A stretch of DNA of 64,000 nt from Gynuella sunshinyii YC6258 (GTDB taxonomy: Bacteria > Pseudomonadota > Gammaproteobacteria > Pseudomonadales > Natronospirillaceae). The notes under the pieces were generated by a model. It saw nothing but the letters and a program-made list of their open reading frames with translations, was not told the DNA's origin and made no database searches. A program made the position numbers and the translations under genes. The stretch is from contig NZ_CP007142.1 of assembly GCF_000940805.1 (NCBI RefSeq), forward strand, positions 1,340,593-1,404,592, read 5' to 3'. Shown here piece after piece: positions 18,386-26,431 of this stretch. Each line of letters starts with the position of its first letter. Within the stretch, counting starts at the first letter, position 1.

Positions 18386-19288
18386 GTGAGTCTGACCATA
18401 GTGATTGCCCTGTTGATTGACCAGTTGCTGGGTGAACCCCGATGTTTTCATCCACTGGTCGGTTTTGGCCGCTGGGTGACCTGGGTGGAAACTCGGCTCT
18501 ATGGAACCGGGTCATCGCCGCTGCGGGCCAGACTGACCGGAGTGCTGGCCTGGATGGTAGCGGTATTGCCGATTGCGCTGCTGGCTTTTGTATTGGCGCA
18601 GTGGCTGGGTATGGTCATGGATATCCTGCTGTTATATCTCGCCATCGGCCGTAAGAGTTTATGCCAGCATGGCCGTTGGGTGGTTGATGCCATAAGGGCC
18701 GGTGATCTGGCTCGGGTCAGATATCAGACCAGCATGATCGTCAGTCGCGAATGTGCCCATCTGGATCAGGCCGGTTGTGCCCGGGCAACCGTGGAGTCGG
18801 TACTGGAAAACGGCAGCGATAGCATATTTGCCGCGATTTTCTGGTTTCTGCTGGCCGGAGTCCCTGGTGTCGTCGTTTATCGGCTGGCCAATACCCTGGA
18901 TGCCATGTGGGGCTATAAAAATGACCGTTACCGCTACTTCGGCTGGTTCAGCGCCCGTATGGATGATGTGCTGAACTATGTTCCCGCCCGCTTATGTGCT
19001 GTCTGCTACTGTCTGGCCGGCAATGCCCGTGCCGGCTTCGCCAGTTGGTGCAGATATGCCCGGTTATTGTCGAGCCCGAATGGCGGACCGGTCATGAGCG
19101 CTGGTGCCGGTGCTCTGGATGTCTGTCTGGGAGGCCCGGCCATCTATCATGGTGTAACGGTAGAGAAACCCTGGTATGGCGGCACTCAGCCGGCCGATGA
19201 ACGGCAGATTCTGAATGCCATTAAGCTGCTGGACCGGGCGTTGCTGATTTTTGTCGCAGCGGCCTTGGGGCTGTTGCTGCCGTTCTGA
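18386..19288 (+). CDS. cobD: adenosylcobinamide-phosphate synthase (CobD/CbiB)
   Basis: 300 residues starting at a GTG. It is an integral membrane enzyme with several hydrophobic helices. Family signatures are DQLLGEPRCFHPLVGFGRWV at the start, ESVLENGSDSIFAAIFWF (about 135-152) and DAMWGYKNDRYRYFGWFSARMDD (about 172-194). It attaches aminopropanol phosphate to adenosylcobyric acid in the late stage of B12 synthesis. The next gene, 300 bp downstream, is the decarboxylase that supplies that side chain, so the pair completes one biosynthetic step. No other cobalamin gene is in the window. Confidence 0.92.
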   Translation: MSLTIVIALLIDQLLGEPRCFHPLVGFGRWVTWVETRLYGTGSSPLRARLTGVLAWMVAVLPIALLAFVLAQWLGMVMDILLLYLAIGRKSLCQHGRWVVDAIRAGDLARVRYQTSMIVSRECAHLDQAGCARATVESVLENGSDSIFAAIFWFLLAGVPGVVVYRLANTLDAMWGYKNDRYRYFGWFSARMDDVLNYVPARLCAVCYCLAGNARAGFASWCRYARLLSSPNGGPVMSAGAGALDVCLGGPAIYHGVTVEKPWYGGTQPADERQILNAIKLLDRALLIFVAAALGLLLPF

Positions 19289-19588
19289 CAGCACCCGGTT
19301 GGTTTGCCCCCTGAAATAACATTAGTGGCGTGACTGGCCAGTCAGGGTGATGGATTCTGGTCTGTGGTATTTGTCTGTGTCGAAGAACTTCAATAATCTT
19401 TGTGCCTCTATGGGATATTTTTTCTGTCCTATTTTTGGATGATTTTAAAAAAGTATCAAAATTCGATGCTTTAATGCTGGATTGCTAAGCTACCAGACGA
19501 TGAATGAGTGTCTTTTCCTCCGCCGGAATGGCCGGATTGATCGAAGTTCCGTCTTTTTATTCTGTTATTTGTTCTGTTCGGGAGTTTT
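19289..19588. other. 300-bp gap between cobD and cobC
   Basis: It contains the perfect 12-bp palindrome GACTGGCCAGTC at about 19331-19342 and an AT-rich stretch near 19410-19480 that could hold a promoter. No cobalamin riboswitch core or convincing coding frame is visible. Confidence 0.4.
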
Positions 19589-20590
19589 ATGGTGTCTTCA
19601 GTAACAGCACCTTTTCATGGTGGCCGCCTGCAACAGGCCGCAAACGAGTTTGGAATAGCCGCGGAGCAGTGGCTGGATTTATCGACCGGGGTGAACCCGG
19701 AGGGCTGGCCGGTACCGCATCTGCCAGCGGAAGTCTGGCAGCGTTTGCCAGAGAATGACGATGCGTTGGAACAGGCCGCTGCCCGCTTTTATGGCCGGCC
19801 AATGCTGGCAGTGCCGGGCAGTCAATGGGCCATTCAGACACTGCCCATGCTGTTTGCTCCGACCCGGGTCTGGATTCCCCGCTATGGCTATGCGGAGCAT
19901 GCCTTTCACTGGCGGCTGAACGGTCATCAGCTGGAAACCTACGATGAACTGCCAGATCAACACCAGCTGGCTCCTGATGATATCGTCATTGCCGTCAATC
20001 CAAACAATCCCACCGGTTATCGTTATCAGCCTGACCAGTTACTTGGGCTGGCGATGAAATTACAACAACTGTCTGGTCATTTGCTGGTGGATGAGGCGTT
20101 CATGGACCCTTCTCCCAGGTATTCACTATTGTCCGGTACCGTGCCGGACAATCTGATTGTACTGCGCTCACTGGGCAAGTTTTTCGGGTTGGCCGGTATT
20201 CGTCTGGGATTTATCTGTTGTGATCCGGCGTTGCAGCAAAAGCTGCAACAGCGGTTGGGGCCCTGGGCCATCAGCCATCCGGCCAGATACGTGGGGGCTC
20301 TGGCTTTGCAGGACACCGTCTGGCAACAGCATGCCCAACAGCAGATCAAATACAGCAGCGAAAAGCTGACCAATCTGCTGAGCCAGCACTTTGCCGAAGA
20401 CCAACTGAGTACCACGGCGCTGTTTGTGACCCTGACTCTGGAGGAATCGCAACAAGCCCGGCAGCTGTATCAGCATTGTGGCCAACACGCGGTACTGGTA
20501 CGAATTTTTCCGGAGTGGCAGAAAATCCGTTTTGGACTGGCCGATGACTTTGGCCTGAACCGGCTCGCGGAAGTGCTGGAAGACTTTTAA
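19589..20590 (+). CDS. cobC: threonine-phosphate decarboxylase, PLP-dependent (CobC-type)
   Basis: 333 residues, fold type I PLP enzyme of the histidinol-phosphate aminotransferase-like group. FHGGRLQQAANEFG at the N-terminus, NPNNPTGY near 137-144, LLVDEAFMDP near 165-174 and the PLP lysine Lys197 in RSLGKFFGLAGIRLG are typical of CobC/CobD decarboxylases. It makes (R)-1-amino-2-propanol phosphate for the cobalamin side chain. A GGGAG ribosome site lies 6 bp before the ATG. It follows cobD on the same strand. A nucleotide-loop gene cluster is not present here, so this pair seems split from the rest of the pathway. Confidence 0.88.
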   Translation: MVSSVTAPFHGGRLQQAANEFGIAAEQWLDLSTGVNPEGWPVPHLPAEVWQRLPENDDALEQAAARFYGRPMLAVPGSQWAIQTLPMLFAPTRVWIPRYGYAEHAFHWRLNGHQLETYDELPDQHQLAPDDIVIAVNPNNPTGYRYQPDQLLGLAMKLQQLSGHLLVDEAFMDPSPRYSLLSGTVPDNLIVLRSLGKFFGLAGIRLGFICCDPALQQKLQQRLGPWAISHPARYVGALALQDTVWQQHAQQQIKYSSEKLTNLLSQHFAEDQLSTTALFVTLTLEESQQARQLYQHCGQHAVLVRIFPEWQKIRFGLADDFGLNRLAEVLEDF

Positions 20591-20617
20591 CCAAACGATT
20601 CGACAGAGGTCCGGCTG

Positions 20618-21361
20618 ATGACGAACAACGTGATGACCTTGCGCAGTTACTCGGCGATGAGCACCATGCATCGTCATGACTTTGCGCAGCTGGTACTGCC
20701 TCTGCACGGTGTGCTGGAGCTACAGGTTGGAAATACCGCCGGGCAGGTGGATGACTCCCGGCTGGCGGTGATTCGCTCCGGCGTGGATCATGGTTTTTCG
20801 GCAGGCGAAGACAACCTGTTTATTGTCATCGACCTGCCTCACAGCGTATCCCGGATCTGCGAACAACTGCCGCCGTTTGTCGCCACGGATGCGGCGCTGA
20901 AGCAGTATATTCAGTTTATGTATCAGCAATTGTCGATGCCTCAACTGAATCCGGTTATTGGCTACAGCATGGTGTCGTTATTGCTGCAACTGCTGATGCA
21001 GGCTGGGCCTCAAGCGTTACCTGGAGATCGCCGTCTGAATGCCGCTCTCCAGTATGTACAGGCCAATCTGGCGACAGAGCTGACCTTGAACCAGGTGGCT
21101 GTGGTCGCGAATGTGAGTGTGCGGCAATTGCATCAGCTGTTTATTCGTCATGTTGGCCTGTCACCGGGTCAGTACATACAGCAGCAGCGAATGCAGCGGG
21201 CGAGTCAGTTGCTGACCACTACCCGGTTGACCGTGCAGCAGATTGCCGATCAGTGTGGGTATCAAAACCTGTCAGCCTTCAGTGACCGGTTCCGACAGTT
21301 ATACGGACAATCCCCCAGCACCTTTCGGTTATCGCCTGAACGGCAAACTAAAGTGCCATAA
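20618..21361 (+). CDS. AraC-family transcriptional regulator
   Basis: 247 residues. The N-terminal half is a cupin-like sensor domain that starts near the conserved HRHDFAQLVLPLHG. The C-terminal half holds two helix-turn-helix motifs (about 150-240), the second ending in IADQCGYQNLSAFSDRFRQLYGQSP. It begins 27 bp after cobC and precedes an EamA exporter by 62 bp, so it may control that exporter. AraC regulators paired with DMT exporters are common; the ligand is not known. Confidence 0.88.
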   Translation: MTNNVMTLRSYSAMSTMHRHDFAQLVLPLHGVLELQVGNTAGQVDDSRLAVIRSGVDHGFSAGEDNLFIVIDLPHSVSRICEQLPPFVATDAALKQYIQFMYQQLSMPQLNPVIGYSMVSLLLQLLMQAGPQALPGDRRLNAALQYVQANLATELTLNQVAVVANVSVRQLHQLFIRHVGLSPGQYIQQQRMQRASQLLTTTRLTVQQIADQCGYQNLSAFSDRFRQLYGQSPSTFRLSPERQTKVP

Positions 21362-21423
21362 CGGCAAAGCCAGCTGCCGGCTATCTTCCTAAAATGCCCG
21401 AAAATTCATGGCGGGCATTCACT

Positions 21424-22341
21424 ATGCATACATCACGGGCAACGCTGATCGGTCTGTTTTCTGTTTTTTTGTGGGGCACACTCGCGTTGTTAACCCGGTT
21501 GACCGATGGCCTGATTCCACCGTTGCAGCTGGTGGCGATGACCTTCGGACTGGCCTATCTGCTGATGCAGATTCGCTGGTTCTGTCTTGGGCACACTGGC
21601 GTGGTCTATCTGCGACTATCCTGGCAGGCATGGCTGGTGGGCGTGGGAGGACTGTTCGGTTATCACCTGTGTTATTTCTATGCTCTGAACCATGCCCCGG
21701 CTGCTCAGGCCAGTCTGCTGGCGTATCTTTGGCCGGTGCTGATCGTGCTGTTATCGGCACTGCTGCCGGCAGAAAAACTGCTGAAACGACATCTGCTGGG
21801 AGTGACTCTGGCGGCATTGGGAGGTTGGCTGTTGTTGAGTGATCCGGATCAAGGACTGCAACCCGCCTACGCGGCCGGATATGCCGCAGCGCTGGCCTGT
21901 GCCTTTATCTGGTCCGGTTATTCGGTGCTGTCACGGCGATTGAAATCGGTGCCGACCGACGCCGTTGGCTGGTATTGTCTGGCGACCGCACTGCTGGCGC
22001 TGGGATGTCACTGGTTGCTCGAACCGACAGTCTGGCCGGCCAGTGCCCGATCCTGGTTTGGTATTGTGGCACTGGGGATCGGACCGGTGGGCATTGCATT
22101 CTTCACCTGGGATTACGGCGTCAAACACGGCCATATCCAGCTGTTAGGGATCGCCTCCTATGCTGCTCCATTGATTTCCACGGTACTGCTGATTATCGCT
22201 GGGGAAGCGCATATGTCCGATGCCTTGATCAGCGCCTGTGCATTGATCATTCCGGGATCACTGATCGCCGCCGGCGTGCTGAATGTTCGTATGAGAACAG
22301 ATAAAACCGGAGTCAGCGTTTCTTCAGGCGATATAGAATGA
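21424..22341 (+). CDS. EamA/DMT-family exporter (YddG-like)
   Basis: 305 residues from ATG 21424; an upstream in-frame ATG at 21394 would add a polar decapeptide before the first helix. Ten hydrophobic helices in two EamA repeats are seen. The start ATLIGLFSVFLWGTLALLTRL and the block PVGIAFFTWDYGVKHGHIQLLG resemble YddG-type exporters of aromatic amino acids. It lies just after the AraC gene on the same strand. The substrate cannot be decided from the sequence. Confidence 0.82.
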   Translation: MHTSRATLIGLFSVFLWGTLALLTRLTDGLIPPLQLVAMTFGLAYLLMQIRWFCLGHTGVVYLRLSWQAWLVGVGGLFGYHLCYFYALNHAPAAQASLLAYLWPVLIVLLSALLPAEKLLKRHLLGVTLAALGGWLLLSDPDQGLQPAYAAGYAAALACAFIWSGYSVLSRRLKSVPTDAVGWYCLATALLALGCHWLLEPTVWPASARSWFGIVALGIGPVGIAFFTWDYGVKHGHIQLLGIASYAAPLISTVLLIIAGEAHMSDALISACALIIPGSLIAAGVLNVRMRTDKTGVSVSSGDIE

Positions 22342-22439
22342 TGTCGGTGGTGCCTTTGCCCTTGCTTTTCTTGACCTCGAAAATGTTTTTGAGGCCTGAT
22401 TGGAAAGCCGGATCTGGCTCTGCCAAAGTACAGGTCTGT
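22313..22439 (-). pseudogene. C-terminal remnant of an unidentified protein
   Basis: Reading leftward, a frame closed upstream by TAA (22440-22442) gives about 41 residues ending SKGKGTTDIILYRLKKR and then TGA at 22313-22315. The charged, structured-looking ending suggests a lost protein's C-terminus rather than random sequence. It overlaps the exporter 3' end by 29 bp and has no start of its own. The family is not recognised. Confidence 0.3.
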
Positions 22440-22510
22440 TATTTTTGCGAACGGGTGCCAGTTCTGGGCAGGAAAACTCAACGCAAATGCTGGCAGGGAT
22501 AACAGAAAAC

Positions 22511-22571
22511 CTATGCTGTGCCAGAGTCCAACATGTTCATCATCTCTGCATGAATCTGCATCGGTGTTGCA
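22511..22571 (-). pseudogene. fragment of a second doc-type toxin gene
   Basis: On the minus strand this stretch reads PMQIHAEMMNMLDSGT followed by a stop. The intact doc gene 0.75 kb away reads PMQIHAEMIQMFDSGT at its C-terminal part. The nucleotide match is also clear, so this is the leftover of a related toxin gene. Nothing else of that gene is preserved nearby. Confidence 0.6.
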
Positions 22572-22643
22572 AGTCCTGTACATCTCAACAGCCTTCACGA
22601 AACCCGTTCAGGAAAAGCGTTTCGAGTTGTCCTTAATTCATGC

Positions 22644-23093
22644 TTATAGAACCTCCCAATGACCCGATTTATCTGAACCTGTTCTTTTCAGCTTGCCTGC
22701 CTGTTGCAGTTTGGCGATGGCCCTGCCAATGGTGCGAAGGTCTTTTCCCAAGGTGTCTGCGAGTTGTTGGCGAGTCAGTTCTGGGTTGTCTTTCAGGAGT
22801 GCCAGAATCGCCTCCGGTGTTTTTAGCGTCGGCAGGTTTACAGGGGCGTTTACGGGGGCATTTACAGGGGCATTTTGTGACAAGGTGCTTGCAATGACCG
22901 AGAGAATAAACTGAACAAACGGTGTGCTGTCGGCCTGTTCGTCAGCCAGCTCAAGCGCCTGATAATACTGTTGTTGATGGTCTTTAATCACGCTCTCCAG
23001 TGGCAGTGATAAAAACAATGGGTTCCATTGCGACAAGATCAGAGTTTGCCATAAGCGCCCCATACGGCCATTACCGTCACTGGGGAGTGTAGC
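22644..23093 (-). pseudogene. 5'-truncated Fic-family protein
   Basis: The frame begins after an in-frame TGA at 23094-23096 and encodes LPSDGNGRMGRLWQT, the end of the Fic active-site motif whose expected start (HPF) is damaged. It continues through the helical Fic C-terminus, the linker APVNAPVNAPVN and a winged-helix domain (LTRQQLADTLGKDLRTIGRAI) to a normal stop. The whole N-terminal half, including the catalytic His, is missing, so AMP-transfer activity should be lost. The remaining winged helix could still be translated from ATG 23063. It lies between two doc-related sequences. Confidence 0.75.
22837..22872. repeat. three 12-bp tandem repeats in the Fic linker
   Basis: TTTACAGGGGCG, TTTACGGGGGCA and TTTACAGGGGCA run in tandem and encode, on the minus strand, three copies of Ala-Pro-Val-Asn. 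Such linkers are common between the Fic core and winged-helix domain. Confidence 0.8.
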
Positions 23094-23187
23094 TCATGCT
23101 GATATGCTCTTTGCAGGTTCCCATGCGGGACAACCGTATGGTTGCCAGAGCCGGGCTTGGGAATCGGTACAGCCATGCATCAAGCCA

Positions 23188-23568
23188 TTATTCCTCAGCA
23201 CTGGCAAAACCTCGCAACCAAGGCTCAAGGTGGGCAATGTTAAACGTACCGGAGTCGAACATCTGTATCATCTCGGCATGGATCTGCATCGGTGCGCGCT
23301 GCAAACGCCAGCCGTTAATACGCAAGAATACATCAGTAGCGGCAAAGGCGATGCGCTTGTTGCCATCAATAAACGGATGGTTAATCGCCAGGCTTTCCAG
23401 CAGTGCCGCTGCTTCGGCAACAATGTCTTCGTAGTAACCCGTTTGCGGCCGAAACAGAGCCGCCTCCAGGGCACCAGGATCACGTACCCCAAGTGCGCCG
23501 CCATAACGTTGCATCAATACCGTGTGCATACCGAGTACATCAGCCACGGTCAGGTAATCGTGTGCCAT
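23188..23568 (-). CDS. doc: Doc-type toxin (death-on-curing, Fic fold)
   Basis: 126 residues, the usual Doc length. The Fic-fold active-site loop is HPFIDGNKR at residues 64-72, with the Lys-Arg ending typical of Doc kinases rather than the Gly-Arg of AMP-transferring Fic proteins. Doc toxins phosphorylate EF-Tu and stop translation. The C-terminus contains the PMQIHAEMIQMFDSG block also found in the fragment at 22511. It starts 3 bp after the antitoxin gene, so the two form a standard antitoxin-first operon. All motif residues look intact. Confidence 0.88.
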   Translation of the reverse strand: MAHDYLTVADVLGMHTVLMQRYGGALGVRDPGALEAALFRPQTGYYEDIVAEAAALLESLAINHPFIDGNKRIAFAATDVFLRINGWRLQRAPMQIHAEMIQMFDSGTFNIAHLEPWLRGFASAEE

Positions 23569-23571
23569 GAT

Positions 23572-23802
23572 TTACTTCGCCAGTTCGCGGTACAGATTGT
23601 CAAACTCTTCCAGGCTGGAGGCAAAAGCAGCCATCGCATGGCGACGCGGGCGTTCTGTTTGCTGGCGGTCAATATAATCGCGCAGGGCTTCATCCAGCAC
23701 AGACTGAAACTGACGGCCTTGGCTCTCGGCGATCTGACGCAATGCGGCCAGCACTTCAGGAGCGGCTTGAGAGGAGAATTTTTCACGGGCAGGTGAGGAC
23801 AT
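23572..23802 (-). CDS. antitoxin of the Doc pair
   Basis: 76 residues from the ATG at 23802, which has an AAGG ribosome site 9 bp upstream; another in-frame ATG at 23817 lacks one. The N-terminal half (APEVLAALRQIAESQGRQFQSVLDEALRDYI) looks like a ribbon-helix-helix or similar small DNA-binding fold. The C-terminal part (ASSLEEFDNLYRELAK) would be the flexible segment that covers the toxin. It directly precedes doc with a 3-bp gap. It probably neutralises Doc and represses the pair. Confidence 0.78.
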   Translation of the reverse strand: MSSPAREKFSSQAAPEVLAALRQIAESQGRQFQSVLDEALRDYIDRQQTERPRRHAMAAFASSLEEFDNLYRELAK

Positions 23803-24199
23803 AGCAAGTGCCTTCATGATTTATCTTGATGGTTCATGATATGTCAGGGTGAAAGGTCGAATCAACGGTTTTGGCGTCCATTTCAACATGTGTACAACAA
23901 GAAAAACCGCAAGTTCCCTGCATTTCAGTACCTTCCCCCATTTCAGTCATCACGCTTCCGGAATTATGCCTGTCTGATGTGGTCCGGAGTGGGGATTCAT
24001 GATGATGCTGACAGCACTGTTGATAGTGCGGATACCGTCGGTCTCTGGTTATGTGTTTTGGGCAAACTCTCTTTCGAATCTGCGGACATATTATGGTTCT
24101 GTGACCATATCTGACTCTAAACCACACTATTTAAAGGGATTTTAATTTATCGACTGACGACAATTCTTTGCTTGCAATTTGATCCCTTTTTTTTAAACT

Positions 24200-24227
24200 T
24201 TCAGAAATTATTGAAAATTCAGAAATT
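24200..24227. repeat. two direct repeats TTCAGAAATT upstream of the GbsR-like gene
   Basis: TTCAGAAATT occurs at 24200-24209 and again at 24218-24227, 18 bp apart, just left of the inverted repeat at 24226. Together they may form a binding region for the regulator. Confidence 0.45.
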
Positions 24228-24247
24228 CCATGACAAAAATCATGGAA
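24226..24247. promoter_or_regulatory. inverted repeat, probable operator of the GbsR-like regulator
   Basis: TTCCATGA and TCATGGAA form a perfect 8-bp inverted repeat around CAAAAA, ending 22 bp before the ATG at 24269. The position suits autoregulation. I did not find a copy in front of cioA. Confidence 0.5.
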
Positions 24248-24268
24248 ATAGTGATTTAGGGTATGTGT

Positions 24269-24829
24269 ATGAAACTGACACCTGAACTTCAGTCGTTTGT
24301 ACTGCATTTTGGTGAGATGGGCAGCCGTTGGGGATTTAACCGCACGGTCGGACAGATGCTGGCATTGATCGTCATGAGCGAAAAGCCGCTGAGCGCCGAT
24401 GAGATTGCCGAGGCGCTGAATATTTCCCGTGGCAACGTCAGTATGGCAATCAAAGAGTTGAACAGCTGGCAATTGATTCGCACCCACCGGGAACCGGGGG
24501 ACCGCAAGGATTACTACGTGGCCAATGGTTCGATCTGGCAGCTGGCGCAGCAGGTCATGGCGGAGCGTAAAAAACGTGAAGTTGACCCGACTCTGTCGAT
24601 GTTACGCAGTCAGTTGATGGATGTCGAAGAGTCGTCGGAAATGTCTTATGAACAGCGAAAAATGAGTGAGATTCATGATCTGCTGGAGCTGTTCAATCAC
24701 TGGTTCGACGACATGCAGAATATGAAGCCCGAGCATTTGCGGGCGCTGATGAAACTGGGTTCTGGTGTCGGAAAAGTCCTGGAGCTGGGTGATCGGATGC
24801 TGCCGAAAAAGAAACCTTCCAACTCGTAA
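24269..24829 (+). CDS. GbsR/MarR-family transcriptional regulator
   Basis: 186 residues from the ATG at 24269, for which AGGG at 24257-24260 is well spaced; an ATG two codons upstream is too close to it. The N-terminal winged helix (about 20-95) contains LSADEIAEALNISRGNVSMAIKEL and the wing HREPGDRKDYY, typical of GbsR-like proteins. A helical C-terminus follows (about 100-186). It lies upstream of and co-directional with the bd-oxidase genes, an arrangement that suggests it controls them. The signal it senses is not evident. Confidence 0.85.
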   Translation: MKLTPELQSFVLHFGEMGSRWGFNRTVGQMLALIVMSEKPLSADEIAEALNISRGNVSMAIKELNSWQLIRTHREPGDRKDYYVANGSIWQLAQQVMAERKKREVDPTLSMLRSQLMDVEESSEMSYEQRKMSEIHDLLELFNHWFDDMQNMKPEHLRALMKLGSGVGKVLELGDRMLPKKKPSNS

Positions 24830-25066
24830 CCAGGCCAGGATATCAGCTTCAGGGTGATGCTTTCTGTATCACCGTTCACCTGGCAATTCACCGGCCCAGG
24901 TTCATCAAACAGATTGACCGAGGCTGTCACTGTGCCGCCAGAGCACAGGGCGTCCCGGTTTCCCCGATACACGCTGTTGTCAGGCATGACGCCGGCAACC
25001 TGATCAGATAGCGGCTGGTCCGAGGTATGGGGCGTATGTTTTTTTTAAAATCGTAACGGAGGAGTT

Positions 25067-26431
25067 ATGGATACTCTCATACTGTCGCGCATTCAATTTG
25101 CTGCGAATATCAGTTTTCACATCCTGTTCCCGACTATCACCATCGCCATGTGCTGGTTTCTGCTCTATTTCAAGATCCGCCATGATCTGTCGGGCCATCC
25201 GGTGTGGATGCGGATCTATCGTTTCTGGGTCAAGATCTTTGCCCTGACGTTTGCTCTGGGGGTGGTTAGCGGCATCACCATGAGCTTTCAGTTTGGCACT
25301 AACTGGCCCGGTTTCATGGAAAAAGTCGGTAATATTGCTGGCCCACTGCTGGGCTACGAAGTCATTACGGCATTTTTCCTGGAGGCCACGTTTCTCGGGG
25401 TGATGTTGTTCGGCATGAACCGGGTGCCTAACTGGGCGCATACGCTGGCAACGTTTATTGTCGCCATTGGCACCACGCTGTCTGCGTTCTGGATTTTGTC
25501 CCTGAACAGCTGGATGCAGACGCCGGATGGTTATGAAATTATCGATGGCGTGGTGTATCCGCTGGACTGGTGGAAAATTATCTTTAACGCCTCCTTCCCT
25601 TATCGTCTGATGCACATGTTACTGGCGTCGGGCCTGACGGCAGCGTTCCTGATTGCCGGTGTCTCCGCTTATCGGCTGTTGAAAAAAGATGCCAAGCTGG
25701 CGCCCCGCAAAAGTCTTAAATCGGCGATGGCGGTGGCGGCTATTTTAATTCCGATCCAGGTATGGGTGGGGGATATGCACGGGCTGAATACCATGGAACA
25801 TCAGCCCCAGAAAATTGCCGCCATTGAAGGGGTCTGGCATACCGAAAAAGGTGCCCCGCTGGTGTTGTTTGCCTGGCCGGATGAAGCTACTAAAACCAAC
25901 AAATATGCCATTGAGGTTCCACGTCTGGCGAGTTTGATTCTGACCCATGACGCCGACGGTGAAATCAAAGGTTTGAACGAATTTGAAGGCGCTCATCCAC
26001 CGGTCAAACCCTTGTTTTTCGGTTTCAGAATCATGGTCGGGATCGGTGTGTTAATGCTGCTGGTCAGTTGGACGGCGACCTGGCTGTTACGAAAAAACCG
26101 CGAAATGCCGGTCTGGATGCTCAGGGTTCAGGTGTTAATGACGTTCTCCGGATGGGTGGCAACTCTGGCCGGCTGGTACGTGACCGAAATTGGCCGGCAA
26201 CCATGGCTGGTATCCGGGGTGTTAAAAACGGCTGAAGCGGTGACAACGGTGCCGCAGCAGAATGTTGCCCTGTCGCTGGCCATGTACCTGGTGTTGTACG
26301 GATTGTTGCTGGCGGCGTATCTGCAGACCATTTTTTATATGGCCCGCAAATCGACCGAGGTAGAGGAGTTCAGCCTGTCTGAATTACAGAATCAGGAGCA
26401 TACGATGACAACTGCGGAGCACAGAGCATGA
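25067..26431 (+). CDS. cioA: cytochrome bd ubiquinol oxidase subunit I (CIO type)
   Basis: 454 residues. The N-terminal His18 in ISFHILFP and the His of SFPYRLMHM are heme ligands, and GWYVTEIGRQPW is the conserved quinol-oxidase signature in the C-terminal half. The periplasmic Q loop is short, as in the CioA branch rather than E. coli CydA. It oxidises ubiquinol and reduces oxygen to water in the inner membrane without pumping protons. A strong ribosome site (GGAGGAG) precedes the ATG. It is the first gene of cioAB, with a 4-bp overlap to cioB. CIO oxidases often resist cyanide; that trait is inferred from the subtype only. Confidence 0.93.
   Translation: MDTLILSRIQFAANISFHILFPTITIAMCWFLLYFKIRHDLSGHPVWMRIYRFWVKIFALTFALGVVSGITMSFQFGTNWPGFMEKVGNIAGPLLGYEVITAFFLEATFLGVMLFGMNRVPNWAHTLATFIVAIGTTLSAFWILSLNSWMQTPDGYEIIDGVVYPLDWWKIIFNASFPYRLMHMLLASGLTAAFLIAGVSAYRLLKKDAKLAPRKSLKSAMAVAAILIPIQVWVGDMHGLNTMEHQPQKIAAIEGVWHTEKGAPLVLFAWPDEATKTNKYAIEVPRLASLILTHDADGEIKGLNEFEGAHPPVKPLFFGFRIMVGIGVLMLLVSWTATWLLRKNREMPVWMLRVQVLMTFSGWVATLAGWYVTEIGRQPWLVSGVLKTAEAVTTVPQQNVALSLAMYLVLYGLLLAAYLQTIFYMARKSTEVEEFSLSELQNQEHTMTTAEHRA

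Larger units (their letters stand above)
23803..24268. other. intergenic region between the toxin-antitoxin pair and the GbsR-like gene
   Basis: About 450 bp. The left part should hold the divergent promoter of the antitoxin. The right part is AT-rich and carries the repeats listed at 24200-24247. No convincing gene is seen in either direction. Confidence 0.4.

Noticed and set aside
19289-19588. cobalamin riboswitch before cobC
   Set aside because: The conserved B12-box core is not visible; only a short GACTGGCCAGTC palindrome is present.
22158-22598. 146-codon minus-strand frame across the exporter end
   Set aside because: It runs antisense to the exporter and through the remnants in a different frame from both the doc fragment and the C-terminal tail; it reads as chance.
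22837-22872. tandem 12-bp repeats considered as a CRISPR array
   Set aside because: There are no spacers; the repeats encode an Ala-Pro-Val-Asn linker in the Fic remnant.
23834-24127. 97-codon minus-strand frame and overlapping 92-codon plus-strand frame between the antitoxin and the GbsR-like gene
   Set aside because: Both are rich in His, Cys and Arg without pattern and lack ribosome sites.
25004-25615. 203-codon open frame antisense to cioA
   Set aside because: It mirrors the codon pattern of a certain gene on the other strand and has no recognisable domain or ribosome site.
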